A stretch of 64,000 nucleotides of DNA from Calendula officinalis (GCA_963853835.1 OY970822.1:13641501-13705500); one strand, 5' to 3'. Positions 24,352 to 35,209 are shown, counted from the stretch's first letter. Numbers and translations are program-made. The notes: generated by a model not told the origin, from the sequence alone.

Positions 24352-24863
24352 TGATGAGTTTAGAACAACTCTATATAATCGTCGATCTTTAGGCTCAAGA
24401 ATAGTTAGTTCTTGATCTGAAATAAGCATATACAAATCATAAATTTGCGGAATTAAATAAACAGATTTGTATTGCTAAACAAGGTTTCATCATCATCTTT
24501 ATATACAATGATTACTAAAAGCCTCAATTCTACATATAAATATGTAGAACGGTTTTGGTTAACAGGATCAAACGACCTTGAAGCTTAGAGTACACACACA
24601 TACACGTTAAAACGTGGGTTTCAAGAACGACTAATTCTATGTCATTAGGTCTCTTTATATAATAGAGAACCTAAGACTTACAAGGAAAAGATAATTACTA
24701 AATCTTTTGAATTCTATAAAGATATACTAAATCTTTTACATTTATCATTATCTCCTAAATCTTCATTCAAATCTTGAATTCCATATAAACGACTTATGTC
24801 CTTGTAGTTTCCAAGTTTTGACACATCAAATCTAAATGAATATTATCTAGAATATTCCTAACA
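24352..24863 (-). repeat. RT2 3' LTR
   Basis: 512 bp, partner of 28419-28930, preceded by AGATT. Confidence 0.92.
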
Positions 24864-25551
24864 ATCTTCCCCTATTTGATTTGACAAAACTTGTAGAATT
24901 AGCTTGGAATCTTCAAGTCTCTTCCCCTTTTTGACATAATCAAATAAATCCGAGAAACTTGAACTTCCCCTTGAATGATCAACACTTTTTCTTCCCCTAA
25001 AAGTGTGATATCATTCCTGTGTTCTTCAAGGCTATATTAATTACATTGAAAACCAACTATCTTCTATTTGAAGTTGAAGTAGAAACTCAAACTATGCATC
25101 ACATTCCGTCTAACTATAGTAATCAGCAACGTCATAATCTTGTATGAAGGACATCTTGGTCTTCAACAGATCTTTTCGTTAAGGTTCTGTTGAATTGCAG
25201 TTACATCTTTACATAACATCTTATGTAGTAAGACTTTCAACTTCTTCTTCAAATAAAATATAATCACTCTTCTTCTATAATCAACTGATGAAGATCAAAT
25301 ATGTAACAAATAAAATCATCTTCTTTTATCTTCATCAAGCCTTCAACCTGTGTGTGTGAATAATGTGATTCGTTTCACATTGATATCACAAGTTATTTTT
25401 ATTCTCCTTGTATCAAGAATAAAAATTAACAAGTGATTAAACCAGATACTATCAATAAATCGTAATATGGAATGAACATGATGTGTGTCATGTTTTCCAA
25501 AATATGATGTATCGGTTATGAGGAAGAAATCAGTACTAAATTTGTACCCAT

Positions 25552-25745
25552 GAGGATCAGTAGCAAAATTTTGATCAATCAGTAGTAACGTTGTAGAATC
25601 CGGATCAGTAGTAACGTTGAATTTTAGCTACTTTCCTCATTTACTACTGATCAGTAGTAAAAATTGAGAAGATCAGTAGTAAAAATTTACAGCATATGTT
25701 TCTACTACTGATCAGTAGTAATTGATACGATCAGTAGTAATGTTG
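25552..25745. repeat. Cluster of GATCAGTAGTAA iterons within RT2
   Basis: At least seven copies of GATCAGTAGTAA or one-base variants lie in under 200 bases. Two are mirrored to give perfect palindromes: about 25640-25661 (core TACTACTGATCAGTAGTA) and about 25703-25722. Spacing is irregular, so it is not a simple tandem microsatellite. Confidence 0.8.
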
Positions 25746-26344
25746 GAGCAGTAATAACATAGTAACAGCAAAAGATAGCATTAACTGCTCATCAGTAATA
25801 ACGAGTTGCGACTTTGCAGTACCCAAAAGATGTTTGATGTAGCTCCTCCAATTGTATTTCGTCCATCAATGTGTAGTGCCTAGGATTTTTATTTTTATTT
25901 TTTTATTTTTCATGCTCTGGAAATCTACTTCAATTTTAATCTTTATAAACTTGGCTGCCGCCTCCTTTTCTCCTTTGGAGGCATAACAATTATCTATTAC
26001 AATTTTGATTACATATTCGATAATATCACAATTGCATTAATAGTTATCTCTGTCAATTGTTATATATCCCAAAAGAAATTGTTCTTTGGAAGCATGACAC
26101 TTGCTTGCCACCTCTAACAATCACCAACCCAATTATGCCACACATTCCTTTTTATTATACTTATCAAATAAATCCTTTTCTTTTTTTCATAAAGATTTAT
26201 CATTAGGACTTTGATTATAAGAATACGTATTCGAATTTTTTTCTTTTATGAAAAACACCAAATATTTGTTACGCATGACTAACCTTTGATTCATTGATTC
26301 ATCATCGATAGATCCTTATTTTATTCCAGATCTGGAGCCACCTC

Positions 26345-26359
26345 GCTCTGATACCACTT
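26345..26359 (-). other. Second LTR/primer-binding-site junction inside RT2
   Basis: Plus-strand GCTCTGATACCACT is followed directly by TGTCAGG. Read on the minus strand this is an LTR end (CCTGACA) abutting AGTGGTATCAGAGC, with the same geometry as the real RT2 junction at 28405-28419 but a different LTR sequence. Sequence to the right (26359 to at least 26560) looks like that LTR, with CTATTATAAATAG on the minus strand. It marks a chimeric or nested origin for the left half of RT2. Confidence 0.75.
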
Positions 26360-26530
26360 GTCAGGATCGATTAACTATAATGAAGTTAATAAACACTTTA
26401 GATCTAATTGAATATAGAAGTTGTAGCGGATCAACACTATATCAATGTAATTAAGAACAATGAACTGTAAATAATATGCGAAAGTATTAAGAACACAGTT
26501 TCACAAAAAGCTTCAATGTATATTATCAAG

Positions 26531-27058
26531 TTAACAATACACACGTACGTTTACAATTCGTAAGGAACTATTTATAATAGTCCTTGAAGCTAAACTATTT
26601 ACCCTAGTTATTCTAGGACTTTGAGCTGTGTGAAAACTTGTATCAATTGATTTTGGTGATTCAGTTTGAGAGATTGTAAATTCAATTGATTGATCATCAT
26701 CAGAAGAATCATTTGATTCAGATGTTTCATTATGTGATTCAGTTTGATTTTCAGTTTTTAATTCATTAATGATTCTTTCTGAACTGTTTTTAAGTGGTGG
26801 AATGATTTTATATGGAGGTGGAACAGCATGATATCCCACCCCATGAACAACTTTTTCTGTAGTTTGATTATTAGTTAGTTCATCAAGAATTTTAGTACTT
26901 CTTTCAAATTTTTTAATTGTTAATTTATTTTGTTCAATTTCAAGTTGACATTCTTCTAATTTACTTGTTAATTCTTTATTTTTTAGTTCATAATATTCTT
27001 TCTCATCCACAGCCTGAAGCAATTCTTCCTTTATCCTTTGATCAATCATCTGGTACAC
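26531..27058 (-). pseudogene. RT2 downstream gag-like / coiled-coil frame
   Basis: 175 codons beginning MYQMIDQRIKEELLQAV. Heptad-like Glu/Lys/Leu content (residues 1-55) predicts a coiled coil; an acidic Ser/Asp-rich tail follows. It continues the gag polyprotein seen upstream in related Copia elements but is cut off from it. There is a frame change at the A-run near 27150 and an in-frame TAA just before its first Met. Its last codons (about 26531-26580) run into the foreign LTR-like sequence. Probably not translated as such. Confidence 0.6.
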
Positions 27059-27135
27059 ATTTATTTAATGTTCTTGATCAGTAATCACACCATCAAATTC
27101 ATGATTTCTTCTCACTGCTTTTGCTAAATCTTCAT

Positions 27136-28332
27136 TTAATTTAGTGTTTTTTTTTCTAAGTTTTTAACAATTTTAGCACATTCAGAAGTACAAGGTTTAG
27201 GTTTTACCTCAGTTTTGTTGTCAGTAAAGGCCATGAGAGCTTGATTTTGAGCATGCTCTTCTGCTTGGAAGCTCCAGTCATAGCCTTGTCCTTGTTGTGA
27301 TACAAGGGCAGTTGATTTTGATCTTTTGTCTGGCTGAGGACATTCTTTTGCAAAGTGACCAAGGTTGTTACAGTTGTAACATTTGACTTTAGTTTTGTCA
27401 AATCCAGCTTTGTCACCTTTGTTGAAGTTGAGGCTTGTCCTACCAGTTCTCTTTAAGAATCTTTTTGTCCTTAGGCTCAGCATAGCCATCTGCCATTTAA
27501 GATCCATCTCCTCAAGATCATCTGGGTTCAATTGTTCCAAGTCATCACTAATCAATGCAGTATGCACATGACTAGTGAAGAAGGATTCTCTTGCAGCATC
27601 CTCAGAATCTGCAGCCTTTCCTGTGAAGGTTTCCTGACCTTGACCTGTACTAGAGACAAATGCAGCATTATTAGAAGAAATAGAAGGGTTCTTTTGGTTT
27701 ACCTCAGTTTCAAATACTCTGAGATCATTGTAGAGTTCATCCAACTCTTTTTCTTCTAGAGCATCTCTTTGTCTATATACCACTGTATACATGGCCCATT
27801 CTTCACTAAGAGATCTTAGGAACTTCATGTTGACATCTTCTTGGTCCATCTTAACCCCAACCTGGTTAAGTTCACCAATTAGCTTGTTGAATCTGTCAAA
27901 CACTTGAGTGAGTGTTTCATTGGGTTTTCCTTTGAAGTTTTCAAAGTCTTGTTTGAGAACAGACTTCATGTTCCTCTTGGTGCTCTTGGTCCCAACGAAT
28001 CTCTTCTCTAGTGCTTCCCATAGCACCTTTGCATCATCATACTCAACAAAGAGATGTTGATAATCGTTAGGAATGGCCAGTAGGAGAGTGCTTAGAGCTT
28101 TGAGTTCGATTCCCTTGTCCTTCTTTTCCTTCTCACACTTAAGTTTGTCTGCCTCAGTTGCAGAGCTGCTTGCTTGACCAGGACCAGTTTTGTTTCCTTC
28201 AAGGACAACTTCCCACATAGAATAATCTGTAATAAGCATGTATTGCTTAATACGATTCTTCCACATCCCAAAGTTGTTGGGAGTAAGTATAGGAATTTTG
28301 TTGGCCTGAGTGCTTTCATTATTATCAGTCAT
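27136..28332 (-). CDS. gag: RT2 Gag (Copia type), truncated by frameshift
   Basis: 398 residues from an ATG 86 bp after the 5' LTR. A Copia gag domain spans about residues 15-215 (LTPNNFGMWKNRIKQYML near the start, then LWEALEKRFVG, DFENFKGKPNETL, FLRSLSEEW). It is followed by one CCHC zinc knuckle, CYNCNNLGHFAKEC, at about 318-331. The frame ends shortly after a nine-A homopolymer, where the alternative frame carries on the protein, so the stop is due to a frameshift. It would still make capsid-like and nucleocapsid parts. Confidence 0.85.
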   Translation of the reverse strand: MTDNNESTQANKIPILTPNNFGMWKNRIKQYMLITDYSMWEVVLEGNKTGPGQASSSATEADKLKCEKEKKDKGIELKALSTLLLAIPNDYQHLFVEYDDAKVLWEALEKRFVGTKSTKRNMKSVLKQDFENFKGKPNETLTQVFDRFNKLIGELNQVGVKMDQEDVNMKFLRSLSEEWAMYTVVYRQRDALEEKELDELYNDLRVFETEVNQKNPSISSNNAAFVSSTGQGQETFTGKAADSEDAARESFFTSHVHTALISDDLEQLNPDDLEEMDLKWQMAMLSLRTKRFLKRTGRTSLNFNKGDKAGFDKTKVKCYNCNNLGHFAKECPQPDKRSKSTALVSQQGQGYDWSFQAEEHAQNQALMAFTDNKTEVKPKPCTSECAKIVKNLEKKTLN

Positions 28333-28404
28333 GATTAATAATGTGTGTTTTAAAGATTAAAACTTTTTGTTGTTCTTAACAAATCGTAGATCTAGAACCA
28401 ATAT

Positions 28405-28416
28405 GCTCTGATACCA
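28405..28416 (-). other. RT2 primer-binding site
   Basis: The complement reads TGGTATCAGAGC, two bases inside the 5' LTR (28419-28930, minus orientation). Initiator-Met tRNA type. Confidence 0.9.
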
Positions 28417-28418
28417 CT

Positions 28419-28930
28419 TGATGAGTTTAGAACAACTCTATATAATCGTCGATCTTTAGGCTCAAGAATAGTTAGTTCTTGATCTGGAATAAGCATATAC
28501 AAATCATAAATTTGCGGAATTAAATAAACAGATTTGTATTGCTAAACAAGGTTTCATCATCATCTTTATATACAATGATTACTAAAAGCCTCAATTCTAC
28601 ATATAAATATGTAGAACGGTTTTGGTTAACAGGATCAAACGACCTTGAAGCTTAGAATACACACACATACACGTTAAAACGTGGGTTTCAAGAACGACTA
28701 ATTCTATGTCATTAGGTCTCTTTATATAATAGAGAACCTAAGACTTACAAGGAAAAGATAATTACTAAATCTTTTGAATTCTATAAAGATATACTAAATC
28801 TTTTACATTTATCATTATCTCCTAAATCTTCATTTAAATCTTGAATTCCATATCAACGACTTAGGTCCTTGTAGTTTCCAAGTTTTGACACATCAAATCT
28901 AAATGAATATTATCTAGAATATTCCTAACA
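28419..28930 (-). repeat. RT2 5' LTR
   Basis: 512 bp, followed by AGATT. Differs from the other LTR at about five sites, including GATCTGGAATAAG versus GATCTGAAATAAG. Confidence 0.92.
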
Positions 28931-29160
28931 AGATTCGTCATGTTGAGTTTAATGTTTCACACGAGATTCACACTGGTATACAATGCTGTTGATGTATTCT
29001 CGTATGTCCTTCAACGAAGGAAGTAACACCAAACCCATGACTCATGGGATGTATGACGGGGGATGGGAGGAGAGGAGTATTGTAGTAGACTAGTAGTAGG
29101 GTTGTGTTGTTTTATAGGTACAAATATATAAGCTTTATAATAGTCCCTCTAAATTTACGC

Positions 29161-29190
29161 AAGGCTTCTAGCCTAGTGGTATTGGTGAAA
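29161..29190 (+). mobile_element. SINE family A, 5' head fragment
   Basis: AAGGCTTCTAGCCTAGTGGT, then ATTGGTGAAAA, matches the head of the SINEs at 10175-10370 and 61479-61664 and stops abruptly. Confidence 0.65.
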
Positions 29191-29289
29191 AAAAATTAAA
29201 ATGTTACTCATGACCATATATATTAAATATGATTTATTTTTAAAGTGTACTATGGTTTCCTATATTATGTCTTAACATTATCATATATA

Positions 29290-29640
29290 TACTAACAAAA
29301 TATTTTGACTCTTGCATTATAATATTTATCCTTTTTAAATTGTAACGAGAAATGTAAATGGGTCAATACGATTAACCTGTGTAACGAATGAGTAAGCATG
29401 ATTAATTATTTAATTTAGTTGGGTTCAGTTTGAGATTTCCAAGACCCAAACACAATTGTCACGCTAGTTCTAGATTTATTTTGAGCTTCATGCTAGCTTT
29501 TTAAAAACAATTCTGTCTGCTATTGTACTTGTTTAGCTATATGGTTTTCTAATCCGGAAAAAGTATTGCTTTTCTATGTCCGTGTTTACTTAAATATATA
29601 TAGAAGTTATGTGCTTAAAAATATAGTTGAAATATATATT
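29290..29640 (+). repeat. Diverged repeat, pairs with 17630-17985
   Basis: See the partner entry. Collinear over about 350 bases with many differences. Confidence 0.5.
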
Positions 29641-30694
29641 TGCTTTCATATAATAGTTTTCTTGTTTCCCCAGTGAACAATATGAAATTTTCTATATCAC
29701 AGCGTTGCATGTAGCATCTAGAAACAGCAAATAAAATGGGTAACAAAGGCTTAATAGCCTACTTCAATAAATTGCATGTATTTATCAGTTGAGCCAATTA
29801 TTATTGAACTTTCACCCAGCGACAACACACATGTCCAAACCACAAGAAAGATTATCTTAAACAGAGAAATCATGGTCGGAAAAAGTTTGGGCAGGAACGA
29901 GAAAACCCATCGCCAAAACACCACCTTCGCGATTCCAAATATCACCATTCATATGTGTGTGTGCACATCGAGTTGGGCCTCTTTTAATCCCGACATATTT
30001 TCCTGTGTAGTTAAAAGACAAACAATTGACGAGTATGTTTTATATAATTTTGAACATTAAGTAACATAAATTAATTACATGTTGTTGAGCAAGACCACAG
30101 GTCTCTATTCATGTATGATTTTAACGAAACAAGTCAATATGGCTTGGATATGCACCATCAGCTTGGCACTAAAAACCTATAAAATGAATTGAATATATAC
30201 AGTTAATAACAATAAAGAAAATTAATCAAGTTTGTTACTATGCTCGTTTAGACCCGTTCCAACAAAACTGCTGACCCAAGTAATTTAGAAAGTTACCCAA
30301 TTTGACCCAAATCTTTTGGTTTTGGGCTGAAATTCTAAGCCCTCCATTTTACCAAATAGGTCAACCCTTACTCATAATACTAAACGAGTGGATCCTTGTA
30401 CTAATACTACATATTTATACAATCATTGATTGATTTGAAGATAAATATGACTAACCTGTACACTCTGTTATGGTTGCTAAGCTTTATTAGGATAATTGAC
30501 CTTTGCTATACGAATGTTGTCTTGTTTCGTGTAATAGTTAAGAAGGTTATCCCAGCTTTGAGGAGACATATCAGATGGTAGTTGTTGGCAAAGTGCTCCC
30601 TATCTCACACTATAGCACTCTCACATATAACTCATATTTTGAGTCCATGTATCTGTGGTGAGACATACTCTAGAAGACAAATTTTGAAAGACAT

Positions 30695-30919
30695 TTAATA
30701 ATTTTTTCCTTTCATCAATAAATAGAGCAAAACATCTCTCGTTGCGGTAACTCGTGAAGGGATAAGGAAGTGTAGATTAATCACTTTACAAAACTCCCGA
30801 AAACCCTCATGCTCAATAAAAGAAAATGGCAACTCATCAATAATCAACATCATAACAAGTGCTTTCCTAATAACTTCTTGATTAAACTCCGACAACGTAG
30901 GAATTTGATATAATTTCAA
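30695..30919 (-). pseudogene. hAT-family transposase fragment
   Basis: A 74-codon frame includes EVIRKALVMMLIIDELPFSF followed by EHEGFREFCKVINLHFLIPS. This is the conserved stretch of plant BED-zinc-finger/hAT transposases (RICESLEEPER and DAYSLEEPER relatives) just upstream of their catalytic core. Neither the BED finger nor the catalytic and dimerisation regions can be found beside it, so it is a remnant. It shows that autonomous hAT elements once lived here, which matters for the hAT MITEs nearby. Confidence 0.75.
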
Positions 30920-32233
30920 GAGACATCATCACTAACACGTGTTCCAGATCAAGAAGTTTTTGTTTCATGTCAATGTTGGGCCCATATTTTTTGCAACTTA
31001 TGTTATGATTTTTCATAGCAAGTCACACTACCTATATGTCTTTGACAATAAAGACACTCATCAGTTAAAAAATATTTATCTTTTTAAATTGATCCCACAT
31101 TGGAGATGGATTTTTTCTAGTCTTTTTTTCCAACATAAGAAGATTCACTTACAATGGGTACACGTGGTTTTCAGGGTGGCTTCCTCTTCCCTTTGGCTTT
31201 GTCTTGCCCCTACTTTGTTTTCAGAAACTATTTCTGGAGTTGCTAGAATCATCATTCGTTACACTGACATGGTCTCCTCACCGGTCATCAAATAGGCTCG
31301 CCCTCGAGCCCTGGTCTGTGCCCATTGGGAGCCCTAAAAGTAGCGGAAGTCGGGCTCACCATTAGACCACTCTGATTACCACCTAGGATCAATTTATAAA
31401 CACATGAACATACACACAGTCAAATCAAATAATATAATTATAACACAAAATAATATGGATAATATAAATTATATCACTTTCTTTCTTCCTCGGGCAATCA
31501 TCTTTCACGTGGCCCTCTTCCTTGCAGTAAAAACAAACCTTTCCTTTAATGGAGCAAGAATTTGCCATATGCCCCGTCGCATATCGTCAACCTCAGCTCC
31601 TCTCTAGTAGGTACGTGCTGAGCGAGTATCTTAAATTAATATAAATGGTTAGTGTTAGAACTTTAAAAATAAATTTTTTTAAAGTCAATACCTTAGCGAG
31701 CTTTTTTAAACTGAGAAATCGTGGTCGGAAAAGAGAAAACCCATCTCTAAAACACCACCTTCGCAGATCCAAACATCAGCATTCATATGATTGTGTGTGT
31801 GTGTGTGTTTTGACACTTCAAGTTAAATTTTGGAAAGTATAACCATGTACATTATCTTTCCCAGTATCTCATCTGAATTCATGGGCAAACACATATGTAG
31901 GTGGTCAGAAACCTAATATTTAAAATACAGGGCATTTCTATAATCCATACTCACATGTTTAAAATACAGTAATTTAATAATAAACGTTTTATTTATTATA
32001 TTGACTATAATTCATGTTTAAATCTAGAGTTTTAGATATCATTACTCACATATGTTCATTTTACCATAGATCAACTATTTCTAGCGACTTCAAAATACAG
32101 GGGCATTTGACATGGAAAACATTTCATAAGAAACTCTATTACTTAAAAAATAACCCCCAAATCAGAAATATAATGCAGGGACATTTTGTCAAACGGTTGG
32201 TATGCAGGAAAACATATTCATAGAAATTGGAAA
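30920..32233. other. Intergenic with fragments
   Basis: Besides the zinc-knuckle fragment, about 31290-31385 on the minus strand has a tRNA-like head (AGTGGTCTAATGGTGAGCCC) that could be SINE-derived. A short TG run lies at 31794-31808. No gene is seen. Confidence 0.4.
31485..31600 (-). pseudogene. Zinc-knuckle (CCHC) fragment, probably retroelement gag
   Basis: The minus strand reads the end of one knuckle (GHMANSC) and then a full one, CFYCKEEGHVKDDC, followed by PRKK. The spacing is that of gag nucleocapsid knuckles. There is no start, LTR or pol near it. A cellular CCHC protein is possible but less likely. Confidence 0.55.
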
Positions 32234-32636
32234 GTTAACTTCTTATCAGGGTTTTAGTTTAGGGCTTTTGTTTTTCCTTTTTACAGTTTTAGCTTTTTCT
32301 TTGGGAAAATTACATTTATACTCCCTATTTACACTCGAGAACATGTTTTGGTTAAATTAAACACTTGTCAAAATCAAAACACACCCTATTATGTATCTAT
32401 GTTCTATGTGCGTGTTTACAGGATCGCAACTTTATTTATGCTTAAATCAAAACACTATAATCTTGTGAAATTAATTGTTTTTATTTCCACGGATTTGATT
32501 TTAGGTTGTGTGAAGAAGATGAGATGGGTTTTGTAAATGAATACATATTCATTCAATGCATAAAAAGTTGTACATAAACTTGGTTTTTTATTTTTATTTT
32601 TATAAAAATAAATATGAAAGACAAAAATATCCTATG

Positions 32637-33195
32637 TAGGCCTGTAAACGAACTGAACGTTCAACGAACCGTTCGCGAACCGTTTGGCGGGAGTTCGTTT
32701 ATGTTCGTTCGTTTAGCTAAACAAACGAACACGAACAAGATTTTGTGTTCGTTTAGTTAAACAAACGAACACGAACAAATGCCCGTTCATTTGTTTCCGT
32801 TCGTGAACATCCGTTCGTGAACATCCGTTCGTGTTCTTTTGTTTATGTTCGTGAACATCCGCTCGTGTTCGTCCGTTCGTGTTCGTTTGTTTATGTTCGT
32901 TTGTTAGTGTTCATTTGTGTTCGTTTGAGTTTGTTTATGTTTGTTTCTATACGTTTGTTTTTGGTTATGTTCGTTTGTGTTTGTTTCGTGTACGTTTGTG
33001 TTTATTTATATTCGTTTGTGTTTGTTTATGTTCATTTGTATTTGTTTATGTTTGTTACCCTCGTTCACGAACCGTTCGTGAACACTAAATTCCATTCGAT
33101 AAGTGTTCGTGAACCGTTCACGAACACATTTTTTCCTTAACAAACGAACACGAACAAGGCCCCGTTCATGTTTGTTCGGTTCGTTTACAAGCCTA
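32637..33195. mobile_element. hAT-type MITE with GTTCGT iterons
   Basis: Ends TAGGCCTGTAAACGAAC and the complement of TAGGCTTGTAAACGAAC form terminal inverted repeats. The 8-bp flanks ATCCTATG (32629-32636) and ACCCTATG (33196-33203) are a near-perfect target duplication. The interior is built of short GTTCGTTTGT, GTTCGTGAACATCC and CGAACACGAAC repeats in both orientations. It is absent from the paired segment at 46.8 kb, where a footprint remains. Confidence 0.85.
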
Positions 33196-33687
33196 ACCCT
33201 ATGCGCATTGCACATGAAGTGAGTTAACAGACTTCTTTATCACTGTTTAGCCGAAAACACCATGAGTGCAATTTGAGAAATAAGGTTTACTAGTGTAATC
33301 ATTTTTAAGTTTTTAACAAAATGATTATTAGTGAAATTTGGAATAAACCATATGTACGATTAGTGTATTTTACTCTAAAGACAAAAATAATCTCATGTGC
33401 AATGCACATGTAGCGCATGTGATTGAGTGTCCCATAAGGTTGTATATTCGAATCTTTTTGTGGACAAAATTGGTGTAAATTTAATGGATGCTTTCTAGAA
33501 AATAAATCTAAAATAAAAAAAACCAGAGGAGACATAAATTTTGCTGTCATATCAAATTTGATTTCATAAATAAGTAAAAACTAGAGACATTTATTATAAT
33601 AATTTTATTTTACAGCAAAAAGAAAGCAATATATCAAACTTCGGTGAAATCATCACCCTCTCAAAGACCTCCAAGAAAAATATTATA

Positions 33688-34003
33688 CTACCTCCGTATC
33701 AAAATAAGTGATACACTTGAAAAATTACGGTTTGTGAAGCAAAAAGATTGAAAAGTGATTTAAAATAGATTAAAGTGGATAGTTAGTGGATAATGAGTCC
33801 CACTTCTTTTGAATGAAGCGATATTAATGATGTTTAAAAGTAAAAGTAATGGTAGAAAATAGTAATTTTACTTTATTAAAGTAAATAATTAGTGGAGAAT
33901 GGGTCCTACTTTTTTGCCAAATGAAGTAAGTTTTGGAAGTGTAACACTTATTTTGTTCCACCCCTAAATACAAAGTGTATCACTTATTTTGATACGGAGG
34001 TAG
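33688..34003. mobile_element. Stowaway MITE (copy 1)
   Basis: 316 bp, terminal inverted repeats CTACCTCCGTATC, flanked by TA (33686-33687 and 34004-34005). Classical Stowaway (Tc1/mariner) ends. The same insertion occurs at 47287-47602. Confidence 0.92.
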
Positions 34004-34213
34004 TATATAAATAAAAGTTAGCAAGAAACTAGCAAGTATAAAACGAAACAAAAACCACATAGAACACTAGTCTAATCCCAAAACACATAACACCGACTTC
34101 AACACCAAAATAGAACACTAAAAAGGCCACCAGGAGCATCTCATAAACTTGACAGGTACAAATATGCAAAACTCCAAAACCGTATCTCACATACGTTTTG
34201 TGTTCGACTATCA

Positions 34214-35209
34214 TTTTTCTAACATTTACGTTTTAACCTTATCTTTTGCATTATTTGTTTATGTTTTGCACTTTGGGTAATGTTAAGATACTCTTTTGTT
34301 TTTGGCTTTTGAACTAACATTATACTTAAAAAAGTATTTAAACTTTTAAAATTAGCTTATGTAGACAAGTAATTATATTTATTTTGTACAATTTATAATT
34401 TTATATACTTCCTCCTATTCAATCATGCAACCAAGGCTTCACAAATCAAAAGAGTAATCATAATGACGCAAATCAACTAGGAGTTATGGACCTTTATAGT
34501 AAAACGGATTAGGAATGAGTTTAAACGGATGATAAAACTCATCACGACCCCAATCTATAAGACAAAGTTTAGGTTGTTCGTATCAAAGAACTACTTACAA
34601 ATCAAAGAACATAGCAAGAAGACATTCGCATCTAACAAAAAGTACATATGAGACAAAATTGTATGACTAAAATTGTAAATAAAATATATATAGGGAAATG
34701 ATTAGGTGCACCATGAAACAAATGAAAGACTATAATGTACATTCATAAAGTATGAGGACTAAACATATAACATTTACTTAACATTTGATGTACACAATTA
34801 ATTATGTTGCTTACCGGCCTAAAATATGTGTTTGAGTTTGAAGTAAATGGTTTGGTATAAATGATAGTTTTGTTTAAAAAGGAACATTTTTATATAAGAG
34901 AACAGTGTCTTGGAAAAAATGTACGACTTAAAAGTAAAAAGAATACTTGTAAGAATTTGTAAGTCATTCATTTTTGGAAATAAACACAAATTGTAAAAAT
35001 ATTGAAAACCCAGGAAAACAAATAGAATTCAAAACAGCTTCTACATATTAAAAAAAAAAAGAATACTTATAAGTCATACTTTGGGAATAATTTTATTTTA
35101 AGGATCTGTTGCAAAAAGCAACACCTAAACTACCAGAATTTAAAATAGCTCCTACATATTGCAACCAAATTGAAATACAACCTATTGAACACAATGCATT
35201 CAACTATTT
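34214..35209. other. Intergenic, no gene
   Basis: AT-rich with A runs (around 35040-35060); nothing recognised. Confidence 0.5.

Larger units (their letters stand above)
24352..28930 (-). mobile_element. RT2: Copia-type gag-only LTR retrotransposon, complete ends
   Basis: LTRs of 512 bp each (24352-24863 and 28419-28930) run TGATGAG...CTAACA on the plus strand. A perfect 5-bp target duplication AGATT lies at 24347-24351 and 28931-28935. I count about five LTR differences (1 percent), older than RT1. Coding and primer-binding site show it lies on the minus strand. The purine tract is the complement of 24864-24880 (AAATAGGGGAAGATT). It encodes a Copia gag that is broken downstream, and no protease, integrase or reverse transcriptase. 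The region 24864-26530 includes a foreign LTR end and palindromic iterons. It must depend on another element to move. Confidence 0.92.
28936..30694. other. Intergenic, repeat fragments
   Basis: No gene seen. Contains a SINE head fragment (29161-29190), the repeat partner of 17630-17985 (29290-29640) and a block at about 29865-29965. That block recurs at about 31705-31810 (landmarks GAGAAATCRTGGTCGGAAAA and AAAACACCACCTTCGC). Confidence 0.5.
32234..34213 (+). repeat. Duplicated segment, copy 1 (with hAT MITE inside)
   Basis: From GTTAACTTCTTATCAGGG to TGTTCGACTATCATTTT it matches 46396-47815 at a few percent divergence or less. The difference in length is the 559-bp MITE at 32637-33195. Both copies carry the same Stowaway MITE, so the duplication came after that insertion. 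Open frames inside are not conserved as proteins. Confidence 0.9.

Noticed and set aside
25552..25745. CRISPR-like repeat cluster
   Set aside because: The repeats are only 12 bp, palindromic and irregularly spaced, and lie inside a plant retrotransposon. CRISPR arrays do not occur in nuclear genomes.
32817..33215. Open frames on both strands (for example VFVRSCSFVYVR-type)
   Set aside because: Translated iterons of the hAT MITE at 32637-33195, not protein.
33305..33550. 81-codon minus frame with a partner at 46906-47166
   Set aside because: Conserved only because the whole segment is duplicated; no start context or family.
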